Assembly (NCBI GenBank): GCA_003427395.1
Contig: BFEA01000020.1
Span: 1,047,190-1,111,189, forward strand
DNA length: 64,000 bases
Reading direction: 5' to 3'
DNA from: Chara braunii
Taxonomy: Eukaryota > Streptophyta > Charophyceae > Charales > Characeae
A program made the translations under genes and the position numbers. The notes below the pieces were generated by a model, which was not told where the DNA came from, ran no database searches, and saw only the letters and a program-made list of their open reading frames with translations. Positions 34,001 through 44,450 of the stretch are shown here, piece by piece (positions within the stretch are counted from its first letter, which is position 1; each line of letters starts with the position of its first letter).

Positions 34001-34957
34001 AGGATCAATGGATCCAACCGCGGGCAGTTTCATGGCATCCGCAGTAAGCGGATAAAAACCCTTAATCTGTTTCGTATTCTCAGCTAAGGCATTGTCGTCG
34101 CACAACTCTATCTCAGCTGGGAAAAGGGAGGCTAGGAACCTGTATGCGTTGGAACTAATCGGGGCCGAGTGGTTGAAGGTATCCATATCCCAGAGTTTGT
34201 AATCAATCTCCATGGACTCCGACTCGATATAGCGAGAGGGGAGGAGAGGAAGGAAGGCATTTCGATAGTATTTGCCAACCTCCTTTCTTTTCGATTTGGT
34301 AAGATTCAACATCAACTGCTCTTTGGACTCAGCAACAAACTTCTGGTGAAACAATTTCTCCTCCTCAGTTTAATCCAATTCTTCCTCTGAGTCCGATTCT
34401 AGTTGGTTTTGATCCTGAATCGGAACAGCGACAAGTCCGTCGTGGAAGGCAGACTTGACAACCCACAAATCGACAAAAACATTTTCCTTCATGGCTAAGT
34501 CATCAAGAATGGAGGCTTCGAATAGCCTATCATCGGTAAAGACATCTGCAACACCTTCAACTAACGCTCTCGAAAGCTCGGGGAATTTCTCCCTGTCATA
34601 CGTCGAACAGCACAAGATATCTGCCCAATCGTTGAATGAAAGGACAAAGATAAGCGGGGGGAATTGGGGAGGGACAATGACCGAGTTAGCTCTAACAAAC
34701 TCCATAACCTTTGGACCAGCCACGGAGATGAGAGCTTGAGCAGGGCATGAAGGAACTTTGAAGCCATCCAGCTAGGAGAGATCGTTTCTCACCAAATCCG
34801 CATACCATCCGTTCCGGGTGAAGGAGGGTTTCTGCACATACGGAACAACAAAGAATATAAGAAAAGGAACCAGCGGAAAAAAACGAGAGACAGGACTAGT
34901 CATGGATATCATTTTTCCCAGAGTAATTGTCCACATCCGCATTAATCGCGATGTCAT
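31060..34957 (-). pseudogene. Penelope-like reverse transcriptase gene, inactivated
   Basis: One frame runs from 34957 to about 32060 with stops near 34772, 34370, 33908, 33260, 32531, 32270 and 32186. A one-base shift at an A7 tract (about 32058-32066) continues it to 31060 with stops at 31984 and 31963. The N-terminal part (about 34957-33260) is unrecognised. RT signs in order: VSGTDKASSTSSFTCIHLIR, YLVALYKQHKRSFR (next codon TGA where Trp is likely), motif A SADITRCFETIP, GIPMRFPCSPSF, and motif C FRYIDDL. A thumb-like region with FTTKFDKRRLLDFP follows. TDK, GIPM..SP and YIDD resemble PLE reverse transcriptases. No GIY-YIG domain was seen at either end. The 299-aa part 31959-31060 is the longest open piece. 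Confidence 0.75.
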
Positions 34958-35287
34958 AGGTTTCTCAGACTTGACGAGGGGGAGTCGACCCTCTCGATGG
35001 CAAACCGTAAGGAGTTATCTATTCGTGTGTATGTGTGTATAGTGAGATGAGTCCACCCCATCATGAGACGAGGCAAGCTAAGTTTAAAAAGAGACACATC
35101 ACAACAAATGCAGAGGTACTGGACAAATTATGATTCGCACGAATACTAGACGTATATCCAACAAACCACGTCGTAATCAGTCCATGCCCAAAAATCGTCT
35201 ATGTCCTCTTCAAATCTTTGCACAAGATATCTCAAAGTCTATAATAATTTATAGGAAGGAGGCAGAACAGCGACATGGGAAAAAGGC
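34958..35287. other. Element interior, no gene seen
   Basis: A short stretch between the RT pseudogene start and the right direct repeat. The reading frame of the RT pseudogene may extend a little into it (VKSEKP before the Met at 34957), so the true start is uncertain. Confidence 0.4.
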
Positions 35288-36111
35288 ACACTAAGAAAGT
35301 AGAAGGAAAGGGATAGATAAGGACAAGAAACAGGGAGGGAATGGGTAATGGTAGAGATAGAAGAAGAATCAAGAATGATGGAGAAAACGTGATATTCAAT
35401 CCAATGAGCTATGCGACACACGTGATCAGAGAGCCAGATGAATATGAAGAGAGGTCGGATTGTCCGAGAAAGCAACAAGTAAAAGATTCTGAGTGCCACG
35501 GAAGAACTAGAAAATTATTACAAATGGATCATTATTTCTGCAGGAGTATTTTAGGAATTGGAGTCCGGAAAAAGAATCCGCTTATGGACGACCAAGAGGA
35601 GCTTTCATCCTAAGTCGTCAACACGAATAACAATGAATTAAAGATGAATCACGAACAACCCTGCAACAATATTGCTCATAACCGAAGCCTACCATAATGA
35701 GAGAGCATAAAAAAGACTGCTGTAACTCACAAAAATTAAGGGGAACCAAGTCATTAGCATCGCGAATATCATTACTTCAGTCCTGAATAACAATGCAAGG
35801 AATGATTGTCATCGGCGTCATAGGATCGAAAGATCTAGTGCAACAGCCGATGGAAACTCGAACTATAAAAATATTAGATCCTGGATCCTAACACCTCACC
35901 CTTTCAACAAGAGATGCCTTAAGAAAAGACGAAGTAACTCAAATCCCCAAGACATCGTAAGAGCGCAAAGCCACCGAGTTGAACTCTCAACAGGTAACGA
36001 CAAATACAACTGCCATTAATTCCCAGTTAGGAAGGAAAAAGCACCATCGGCAAGGGAGTTTGGGGGAGAGCACGCTAGGACCTCATTCAACAAACCCCGA
36101 ACGAGAGCTTA

Positions 36112-36411
36112 TTAATGATAGGGAGGAGAGAATGAGTAAATTTTAACCCGATCACCATTATTATCCCAAAACACTACCATGGTGAGGGAGAAAGACAAAA
36201 AGATAACGAAGATGGTAAAGACTATCGCTAAGTGCAAGAAGCGTTGGCAGGCGACCTCAGGAGAATAATCAGGGAGGCACTGAGGAGTGGGGAGGGGTAT
36301 GGAAGAAATGAAAGCATTACGCGCTAGGAGCAGGAGGGCAAGGAAGGAGGAGAGCAGCATGCAAGTAAGGATAGCAAAGAGGACTGAAGAGGATCGCTGG
36401 AAGGAGCCCAT
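36112..36411 (-). CDS. Small hydrophobic protein in pseudo-LTR, 99 aa (right copy)
   Basis: Counterpart of 29146-29469. The first 80 or so residues align without gaps; the C terminus differs because of a short indel. Conservation of the start and both hydrophobic segments is expected from overall repeat identity and is not by itself proof of coding. Confidence 0.25.
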   Translation of the reverse strand: MGSFQRSSSVLFAILTCMLLSSFLALLLLARNAFISSIPLPTPQCLPDYSPEVACQRFLHLAIVFTIFVIFLSFSLTMVVFWDNNGDRVKIYSFSPPYH

Positions 36412-36523
36412 GTTGTGCCGTTATTAAGCTGAGCACCTTCCGCGTGCGAAGAGGGGAGCGGAGGAATTCAGAGAAGGGGGAGAACAGCAACAAGACCGAT
36501 GGTGGTCTACGGAATCGAGGCAT

Positions 36524-36709
36524 TCAAAAAACGCCAGAGTAGCCAGTAACATGTCGAAGATCGTGAAACCTCCCAAGAAGACGGATGAATAATCCATGGC
36601 AAGCTTGACGACTAAAAACACCTACCGAAGACACGAATCCATCAGCAATTCCTACGCCAAACATGCACGCAACAACACACAGCAAATGAGCGATCATCGT
36701 GTTAGACAT
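36524..36709 (-). CDS. Small protein with signal-peptide-like N terminus (right copy)
   Basis: Counterpart of 29582-29767 with the same length and a few replacements (for example Thr for Glu near the start). Coding status is equally doubtful. Confidence 0.2.
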   Translation of the reverse strand: MSNTMIAHLLCVVACMFGVGIADGFVSSVGVFSRQACHGLFIRLLGRFHDLRHVTGYSGVF

Positions 36710-36868
36710 CCATCATACATGATTGGGGGCAAGAAAAAAGCAATTAAGAGAGGGGAGATGGAGGCAGAAGGGGGAGGGGGAAAGGAGGAGAAAAAAAAAG
36801 GAAAGAAGGAAGAGGAATGATTCTCCCAAATCGGCAAAGCGACCCCAACGTGTCGACGAAACCAGTGA

Positions 36869-36947
36869 AAGGGGGTTGGCAGAACAGTCCCTAAAGCTTT
36901 TTCGCCAGCGTCTGCCAAACTGGCTCATCAGGGGAGTGATACCCCTT
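36869..36947 (-). ncRNA. Type I hammerhead ribozyme (right repeat)
   Basis: This copy has the same structure as the one at 29927-30005: outer stem I 36947-36942 with 36874-36869, core CUGAUGA, stem II GCCAG/CUGGC, GAAA, stem III of two A-U pairs with loop AGCU, and cleavage triplet UUA. The differences from the left copy fall in the stem III loop and the stem I internal loop, not in the core or stems. The ribozyme is retained although the element's protein is broken. Confidence 0.88.
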
Positions 36948-37796
36948 GGTTATCGTTCTGAGATGGGAGGAGTATGAGAGAGGAAAATATCAAAGAGAAG
37001 GAGGCAACAAGGCCAGGGAGGGGAATGGAGGAGTAAGGGGAGGAGGACGGGGGAGGCTGGAGGGGCAAATGGAAGCGGGATTCATTACCATCGTCGCGGA
37101 GGAAGAAGAGGTTGCCGACATGTCCACTTAGGAGGAGGGGAAGGAGGAAGTCGCCAATCTTAGTGCGAATATTGCCACGTAATCGAGGAACAACCGCCCA
37201 CAGAGCTGCCAACGCACAGTCGCAGGAATCCACACGAGCACTACGAGGTAAAATCAACTAGCGCATGAAACCTCACAAAGCGGCGGTAGGATAATACGAA
37301 TAGCTGAGCGGGAATCAATGATGAACCAGCGCCGCCATTCGCATACACCCCCGGTCGCAGATGGAGAGAGGGTAATCATACCCGGGAAGGCTAAATAAAT
37401 AGTATATGGACCGATAGAGAACTGAGCGTCGGTTGGACAAAGCAGAAAGACGGCCTTGGGCCGCAAAAAAAAGGGGGAAGAGAGGGAGGAACAAAACGAA
37501 GGGGTGGAGGAGTGAGTGTAAGGGCCTAATTTTTTTTTTTGGCGGTAAAGCATGGAGGTACATGCCCAGTTGCCTGAGGTCTCTTCAGCAGGCTGTTTTG
37601 CAACAAAGTCGAGCCTCATAAGTGTTTAATTTTTCATTTACTTATTGAGAAAAATTATAGGGGAAGGGGGAAAAAAAAAGGGGGGGGTTAAATTCTCCTT
37701 AATATTTCGGGGTATGTACCAGTATATTAATCGGAAGGGGAATAACTGGTAAAACACCGGATGATGGCGATCCAGTAAACATTGTAAAGAGTGAGC

Positions 37797-37798
<2 letters not shown>

Positions 37799-37842
<44 letters not shown>

Positions 37843-37845
37843 GTG

Positions 37846-37909
<64 letters not shown>
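37799..37909. repeat. (TG)n then (GA)n microsatellite
   Basis: TG repeat followed by GA repeat. Short frames with Arg-Glu or Leu-Ser runs are artefacts. Confidence 0.95.
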
Positions 37910-37912
<3 letters not shown>

Positions 37913-38024
37913 GCATGCAGCATGTTAGTGGCGGGGAGCACAAGGGCAGGCACTGAGCTCAAAAAAAAAAAAAGAAGTTGGAATACAAGAGTTTTTTTAA
38001 ATTTTCGAAATCCGAATAGAAACG

Positions 38025-38054
38025 GTACACGTTGCATTCGAATACAACGTGTAC
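38025..38054. repeat. 30-bp palindrome with nearby third arm
   Basis: GTACACGTTGCATTC is followed by its near-perfect reverse complement GAATACAACGTGTAC, with one non-complementary position. A further copy of the arm, GTGTACACGTTGTATTCGAG, follows about 14 bp later. Confidence 0.8.
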
Positions 38055-38255
38055 GAGTTTTATTCGAGTGTACACGTTGTATTCGAGGTGCTCTGCTCTT
38101 CGAGAAAAGTGGACCCGCGCCGTTTCAATTTTGAAAAAGACTTAAGGACCGCAGCCTCCTCGGCCTCCTACGGGCAGCTACCTGTCCTACGTGGCGCTGG
38201 CCCTTGCAATGCCCCAAAACCTGAAAATGCCCGCCCTCCCGACGACCACCAACGT

Positions 38256-38740
38256 TGAAATGTCTCAGGGGGGGAAAATGCAACTCTGACGGGCTGCAAA
38301 CTTTTCCACGCTGCCGCTGCTTTGCCACCGTTTCGACCAAAACCCAGCGCGCGGTCCCATGGGCAGCTACCGGTCCCGCATTCTTCAAAGAAACTGCCAC
38401 CACCCCCCAAAGTGTCGTGTGTGCACCTGCCTGCATTTTTTGAACCTTCCAACGACCAAACGGGCCCGAATCAACGACCGGTATGACGAAGGACGATGAA
38501 AATGTCTCGGGGGGGAAATGTCTGAGGGGGGAAAAACGCAGCCTGAATCAATGACCGGTATAACGAAGGACGACGAAAATGTCTCGGGGGGGAAATGCCT
38601 GAGGGGCGGAAAACGCACCCCTGACGGGCTGCGAACAGGGCCTTGCCCGGACTCAGAAGGATCCCCTGGCCCTAACTCAGAAAAATCCCCTGGCCCGGAC
38701 TCAGATGGATCCCCTGGGCCGGATCAGAGGGGTTCCCGCG
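38256..38740. repeat. G-rich and 29-bp minisatellites
   Basis: A unit with CGACCGGTATGACGAAGGAC and AATGTCTCGGGGGGGAAATG is present twice (about 38450-38530 and 38535-38620), with a related piece at 38256. At about 38655-38735 a 29-bp unit with GGATCCCCTGGCC and CGGACTCAGA is present three times. No gene is seen. Confidence 0.7.
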
Positions 38741-40120
38741 TAGTGTGGTCGTCAGATCGGGCATCGGTGGGTTACTTCACCATCCAGCGTAACGTTACCT
38801 TCAGGGCTCGGTACTGCACATCCACATCCACACCTTGACGGAACCGGGTTTTCTCAGTCTCAAATGATCATCAGATGCGTCCCAACGCTTGCCGCTGTCA
38901 ATCCCTGTCGTTATCTTCTCCGCTCGTCGTGGTTAATCCAGGTTATCAATCTTTTTCTTGCTCGTCTCCTTCCGCCTTTTTCAGGTCTTTGATAATGAAT
39001 GGCAGAGGAAGGATAGGGGACTGATCATATAGGAAAGGTGTGGGTCAGCTACCAGGCAGCTTTTGTTGGAGTTTGTGTTGGCAGTGAGTTGTTCCAGAGG
39101 ACGGGGAGGGTGGGATAAGTGGGTAGAGGCAAACGGCTGTACAGAATATGAAGGGTATGTTTGCTGGAGAGTCTAGAATCCTACTGCCTGTCTACCCTTA
39201 CGGCAGGTTGGGAGTTGGCGTTTGAGGGTGGGGAAGAGGAGTGCGGGGCAAGGGGTGTGGAGACAAGGCGAGCGTTTTTGAATATCTCCTGCACGCTTGT
39301 TGTTAGCCAGGGGGAAGAGGAGGCGAACGGAAGAGGAATTGGTGAGCAGACGAGCGCGGGAGGTTGAGCGGCAGGGGCTTTGCGGAGATGGAAAATTGGA
39401 AGGATGAAGGCAAGTTACCGTAGAGGAGAGGGTAACGGCTTGTTATGACTGTAGATCCTGCCATGCTATTAATCAATGGTCAAGAAACTCGGGTAGTTTT
39501 CTGAATTTTGGTGTGTTGTAGGGAAACGCCGCCTGACGCCTGGCGGAGCAGGGAGGGCCACCTACCGGTAGTCAGCTGGACTGGGCTGTTGTCAGTTGCG
39601 GTCGCCGTGCGTACCAGGGACTGGTCGGTGCAGGGCCAAGCGCGCTTTGCCCCAAGCATCCGAGCTCGGCGCCCCGGTCGTAGGGCAGTGCAGTGCAGTA
39701 ACTGTCTAACGCCAGTCCCGAGCTCAGCCTATGGCAGCCAGGTCGCGCATCAAGGATGGCCGCAGGGAGCAGCGAGACGCCTTCCGAAGTTGTGTCGAGA
39801 TACAGAGAGTGGTTTAGATGGAGGACGAGGGGGGCAGATGATTGGAGGAGGGGGAGAAAGAGGAGGAGGAGGATGATCGTAAGGGCATAGCGCGGCGAAG
39901 AAGCCGGTGGCATCGGCAGGTCAGGGTATAGCAAGAACAGAGAGCGCAAGAAGGGAGAAGCTATGGTGTACGGCTGTGCGTGCGTTTGACGAGAACAAGC
40001 TAGCTAGCTATGGTGGACGTTTGCAGGTGCGGTGCATGAAGGGTATGAAGAGGGAATGACCCGGGGTGGGGGGGAAGTGGGGGAGGTGGCTTTTCAGCCA
40101 GACCAGACAGATCAGACGCT
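38741..40120 (+). other. Upstream region of the SRPK gene
   Basis: No other gene is visible. The last several hundred bases are G-rich and free of obvious repeats, unlike most of the window, so the promoter and 5' leader of the kinase gene probably lie here. I see no TATA box at a convincing distance and cannot place the transcription start. Confidence 0.35.
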
Positions 40121-43100
40121 ATGGCGAGCAAAGGTCAAATGCGGAAGTTGAGGAAGAAGAACGGGATGGCGGCGGCGTCTGCGAAACTTGTTGACGTTCG
40201 GAAATTCGGAGGTAGCGGCACTACCAGTAGCGGTGGCTGCTTTAATCAGGGCCCTGCGAACGGATTGGCGGGGATTGCTCCCGCGGCGGGAGCGGGTCAC
40301 CCTCCTCCTCCTCCTCCTCCTCATCATCATCAGTACCATCAGTCGGGATGCCCATCCAAAGAGTCCGGACGGGACGCGTGTACCACTACTACCACCTCGA
40401 ACACTACGGGTAATTACAAATACCGAAGTTCTCAAGATGAGGACGATGGCGGCGCCAGCAGCGCGGGCGATTACTCTGAGACCGAGGACGAAGGACTGTC
40501 GGGATACCGACGAGGCGGCTACCACCCTGTTAAGATCGGGGAAGTGTACAATTGGGGTCGCTACGTCGTGGAGCGAAAGTTGGGATGGGGTCATTTCTCG
40601 ACAGTGTGGCTGGCTTGGGACGTGACGGCGAAGAGACACGTGGCCCTGAAGGTCCAGAAGAGTGCGGCCCATTACACGGAAGCGGCCATGGACGAGATAA
40701 CGCTGCTGGAACAGATCGTCCGCGGAGATCCCGGCGACGTGTTCCACGTGGTCCGCCTTCTGGACCAGTTCAAGCACAGCGGGCCAAATGGAAACCACGT
40801 GTGTATGGTCTTCGAATTGCTGGGTGACAATTTGCTCACTCTGATCAAGCGGTACAATTACCGCGGCATGCCCATTCCGATGGTGAAGGAGCTTTCCCGC
40901 CAAATCTTGATTGGGCTGGACTACTTGCACCGACAGTTGTCAATCATTCACACTGACCTGAAGCCGGAGAACGTGCTCTTGGTGCACCCATTGGACCCCT
41001 CGAAAGATCCGCGAAAGACATGTTTGAGGCACGCTAATTACGATCGAGAGAATCAGCAGGATCAGGGTTTTACCGATCAGCGAACAGCGGAGGTGATGAC
41101 GTCATCAGCGGCGGCGATCGAGCCATCTACTGCCGCCGCCGCCGCCGCCGGCTCAAAGAGTACAAAACCAATCGCGACGCCCACGACGACGACGATGGGG
41201 AAGGGTGGCCGGGAGTTGCGCGAGGATGAGACGGGGACGGCGAGTTGGGAAGCGGCGGTGATGGAGGAGGGGGGAGCCACAGCAGCAGCAGCGACGGCGG
41301 CGGCGGGAGGAGCGGGGGAGGCTAGAAACAGCCCCACAAGGAAAGGAGTAGTAGTAGGAGGGACAGAGGGGCTGACGAGGAATCAGAAGAAGAAGCTAAA
41401 GAAGAAGGCGAAGAAGGCTGGTGCGGTGATGATCGGCGGCTCTGATGATGGAAAAGTTACGGGGGGTGGTGGTGGTGATCTTGATGATAAGATTTTGACG
41501 ACGGCGGCGGCAGGGGGTGGCAAATGCGAGGAAAGGGGAGGAGGGTTGGCTGGGGGAGGAGACGGAGGACCGATGGCGGCGGGAGAGAGGAGGAACGGGT
41601 GCGCCGATCAGGAACGACAAGTAATGGACGGCGGCGGTCTAGATGGCGAAACGAGATTCGAACTGCTGACCTTAGATAGCGTCGTTTCGAAACCTAATAA
41701 TGCTACGGCGCCGCCGCCGCCGCCGCCGCCGCCGTCTTCGACGACGGGAACAAGAAGGAATGGGGAATCATCCCCAAACATAGCTGTTCTTACCCCTCTT
41801 TCCCAAACGACGGTGATGGCGACGAGTGCGAAAGGAGAGAGAGAGGCAAAATTAGCGGCAGCGATGGCGGGAAGAGACAGCGTGATTGTCCAGATGGCGG
41901 AAGGGGAAGGGGGCAAGATGACAACAGCTCATTACCAGGATTTCGCCGCGGGACGGGCGGAGATCGTTGCGACTGTTCGTGTTAGTAAGGAGGAGGAGCA
42001 GATGAAGTTCCTCAAGAAGTATCCCCCCCAACCTTCTCCGCCTCTATCTTCCCTCCAGTGTAATCATGCACAAGATGGATTTCGGGTAGTAGTAGGAGGA
42101 GGAAAAGGAGGAGGCGATAGTGGAGGTGCTGACGTGGAGATCAAGGAGGTCGATGATGATGAGGAGGAGGAAAACAGGAGAGGGGGTTTGTTACTTGCCG
42201 ACGCTGGCATGATTGATAACAACGTCAGCAAACTCCAAGCCGTCAACAACAGCAGGAGCCACAAGTCGTCGTCCTCCTGCTCTCCTCTCGAACGCCGCTC
42301 GACTAGAGAGGGTTCTTCCACGATAGATTTGACCTGCAAGCTCGTAGATCTGGGTAATGCTTGCTGGACTTACAAGCAATTTAGCAGCGATATACAGACT
42401 AGACAGTATCGCTCTCCCGAAGTTTTGCTCGGTGCCAAGTATTCGACCCCGGTAGATGTTTGGTCCTTCGCTTGTATCGTGTTTGAATTGTGCACTGGCG
42501 ATGTGCTCTTCGATCCCCACAGCGGCGACGGGTTCTCGAGAGACGAAGATCATCTGGCGCTGATGATTGAGCTCCTTGGAAGAATTCCGAGGAAAGTTGC
42601 ATCCAATGGCAAGTACGCGAGTTCGTTCTTCAATCGCCACGGAGAACTACGACATATAAAGAAGCTGAGATTCTGGCCATTAGACGAAGTTCTGACGCAG
42701 AAGTACGACTTCGCGGAGGAGGACGCAAGAGGAGTCACAGACTTCTTGTTGCCGCTTCTGGATTTCCTTCCAGAACGGCGCGCAACGGCGGAGATGGCGC
42801 TGTGTCATCCGTGGCTAAACCCTGTGCCGCGATCGATGGCCTCGTCAGCAAAAGAGGAGATCATCAGGGTGAACAAGGGAGAGAAAAGGGAGGAGAAGGT
42901 TGTCAGAGCGAAGCGGCAGCAGCAGCAGCAGCAGCGGCAGCAGCGGCAGGCGGGGGGGAAGGGGGTGGAACAGCGAGTGAAAGGCTTGCTGATTACGGGA
43001 AGAAGAAAAGATAGTGAACACTGCTCTGATGACGATGACGAGAGGGACGACGATGACGATGAGGAAGATGATGAGCATGATGATCATCATCATGTTGAGA

Positions 43101-43123
43101 GAGTGGGAGAGAGGAGGTGGTAG
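40121..43123 (+). CDS. SRPK: SR-protein kinase (SRPK family), 1000 aa
   Basis: SRPKs phosphorylate Arg-Ser repeats of SR splicing factors, controlling their nuclear import and splicing activity. The frame is uninterrupted, without introns. Residues 1-140 are low complexity (poly-Pro, His, Thr). The kinase N-lobe starts near 144 with a glycine loop GWGHFSTV (155-162) and the ATP-binding Lys at about 177 in VALKVQK. The catalytic loop is HTDLKPEN with Asp279. A 440-residue insert follows (about 300-735), Ala/Gly-rich, with a basic run KKKLKKKAKK and a poly-Pro tract. The C-lobe resumes with the Mg-binding DLG (743-745), QTRQYRSPEVLLG and PVDVWSFACIVFEL, and ends near 900. Splitting of the kinase by a spacer between subdomains VIb and VII is the SRPK hallmark. 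The tail has a Gln run and an acidic Asp/His stretch. The start fits because the next Met residues lie inside the same basic segment. Confidence 0.93.
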   Translation: MASKGQMRKLRKKNGMAAASAKLVDVRKFGGSGTTSSGGCFNQGPANGLAGIAPAAGAGHPPPPPPPHHHQYHQSGCPSKESGRDACTTTTTSNTTGNYKYRSSQDEDDGGASSAGDYSETEDEGLSGYRRGGYHPVKIGEVYNWGRYVVERKLGWGHFSTVWLAWDVTAKRHVALKVQKSAAHYTEAAMDEITLLEQIVRGDPGDVFHVVRLLDQFKHSGPNGNHVCMVFELLGDNLLTLIKRYNYRGMPIPMVKELSRQILIGLDYLHRQLSIIHTDLKPENVLLVHPLDPSKDPRKTCLRHANYDRENQQDQGFTDQRTAEVMTSSAAAIEPSTAAAAAAGSKSTKPIATPTTTTMGKGGRELREDETGTASWEAAVMEEGGATAAAATAAAGGAGEARNSPTRKGVVVGGTEGLTRNQKKKLKKKAKKAGAVMIGGSDDGKVTGGGGGDLDDKILTTAAAGGGKCEERGGGLAGGGDGGPMAAGERRNGCADQERQVMDGGGLDGETRFELLTLDSVVSKPNNATAPPPPPPPPSSTTGTRRNGESSPNIAVLTPLSQTTVMATSAKGEREAKLAAAMAGRDSVIVQMAEGEGGKMTTAHYQDFAAGRAEIVATVRVSKEEEQMKFLKKYPPQPSPPLSSLQCNHAQDGFRVVVGGGKGGGDSGGADVEIKEVDDDEEEENRRGGLLLADAGMIDNNVSKLQAVNNSRSHKSSSSCSPLERRSTREGSSTIDLTCKLVDLGNACWTYKQFSSDIQTRQYRSPEVLLGAKYSTPVDVWSFACIVFELCTGDVLFDPHSGDGFSRDEDHLALMIELLGRIPRKVASNGKYASSFFNRHGELRHIKKLRFWPLDEVLTQKYDFAEEDARGVTDFLLPLLDFLPERRATAEMALCHPWLNPVPRSMASSAKEEIIRVNKGEKREEKVVRAKRQQQQQQRQQRQAGGKGVEQRVKGLLITGRRKDSEHCSDDDDERDDDDDEEDDEHDDHHHVERVGERRW

Positions 43124-44382
43124 GTAGTAGTCGATGATCTAAGATGGTCGATTTTCATGTTTTCTCTGAATTTTTTTTCTTTAATACAAAACTTGCCAAT
43201 GCGATCTCTCTTCTCAACTGTAGCCGCCCCTTGTGTTTTACTCGTCTCTCCTTTTTTTTTTCACTCTCTCTCTCTCTCTCTCTTCCGTTCATCCTCGCTG
43301 CTCTTTCTTTGTCGTCGTCATGTCTCCGTGTCTCTTCGCTTCTCTCTCTTTCCGTTTGTTTCCGTTTGGAATACTGCGATCAGTTAGTGATTTGGTGGAG
43401 GCTTTAGCTGTTCATTACGGTCTCGCATGTTGTGTCTTTTTTTTTCCCTTTTTTCTTTCCTTGTTCCTCCCCCTCCTTAATCCAATCCATCCCTCCGTAA
43501 CGCAACGGCGCATTCTCTCTCTTTTTCTTTCTCGAGGAGCCCGCCAACCACTAACGGCCATCGAAGCAAATAGGTAGAATAGACACGGGAACGACCAGGT
43601 TTAGAGATTCTCAGAGTTGTATACGTACTTGCCTTGCCTTGTTAGCTGCGTTATGTGTTTTTGGCAGGAACCTGCTTCGGCTATTTCATATTGGTCGGCG
43701 GCGCTGTCACTTACAACACTACTATGTAGGACTTTTTTTGGGTACGTCACTGCAATCAGACTACTGTTCAGACTACTGTAGCCTCTGTGAGACTGTCATT
43801 TCTGTGCCAGTCCATCAATCAATCAATCAATCCATTAATCAACTAACCAATTAATCAATCAATAGCATCAATCAATCAATCAATCAATCAATTTCAATCA
43901 GTAAATTAGTGAATCGATGAACAATGCAGAGTGTAAGGATGTCGAAGGAAATATATATAACGCTCTAAAGAGAGTGCGTGCTCTTTTCTTAACCTTCGCG
44001 CGGCGATGCGATGTGCATCATGATAGTTTTTTTTTTCTTTTTTTTATAAAACCATCATCTCAGTTTTGATGCCAATTATGAATTGACATCGATGTGTCTC
44101 GGGAGGGAAAGGAAGAGAGGATCTGAAGAAGTAGGGGGTGAGGGAAGGAGGGAGGGAGGGAGGCGGATGTCGGCCAGCAGGTCAAGGGGCATTTGGCAAG
44201 TTGTATGCGTCCTGTATCTCGTTGGTGGAGGATTAATAATGGAGTTGCGTTCACGACAGTCTCTCTTTCTCTGTCTTTTCTTTTTCTCGCGGAAATTACG
44301 TTTTTACTTATTTCGATGATGGCATCTCCGATCCTGAGAAGAATGTGGTGACTATGGCCAATCCTCTCTCGCTCTCTTGCTG

Positions 44383-44390
<8 letters not shown>
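43124..44390 (+). other. Downstream of SRPK; no further gene seen
   Basis: Pyrimidine-rich sequence that probably includes the 3' untranslated region. An (AATC)n-like run lies at 43818-43893. Short frames here show only Ser/Leu/Phe runs. Confidence 0.4.
43818..43893. repeat. (AATC)n microsatellite, imperfect
   Basis: Repeated AATC/TCAA units with a few interruptions. Confidence 0.85.

Positions 44391-44447
<57 letters not shown>
44391..44447. repeat. (CT)n microsatellite
   Basis: An uninterrupted CT run. Confidence 0.95.

Positions 44448-44450
<3 letters not shown>

Larger units (their letters stand above)
28374..37845 (-). mobile_element. Penelope-like element with long direct repeats and hammerheads
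   Basis: Two direct repeats (28374-30902 and 35288-37845, offset 6914 bp) flank an internal region with a reverse-transcriptase pseudogene on the - strand. Each repeat holds a type I hammerhead ribozyme on that same strand. Penelope-like elements are known to form tandem pseudo-LTRs and to carry hammerheads of this minimal stem III type. No integrase, protease or gag was found inside, and no GIY-YIG endonuclease motif was recognised, so membership of a named PLE clade is open. The left repeat starts 14 bp from the gypsy gag fragment. Both repeats end in a (TG)n run on the + strand. Confidence 0.7.
35288..37845 (-). repeat. 2.5-kb direct repeat (pseudo-LTR), right copy
   Basis: On the - strand this is the 5' repeat. 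It matches 28374-30902. Beyond the TG run the two copies diverge: here a (GA)n run follows, whereas the left copy continues with ACCCTCCCCTGTCTCGC. This fixes the repeat edge at the microsatellite. Confidence 0.9.

Noticed and set aside
40112-40930. Long open frame opposite the SRPK gene (272 aa) and several others opposite 41-43 kb
   Set aside because: They are antisense shadows of a GC-rich kinase gene; their translations have no motif.
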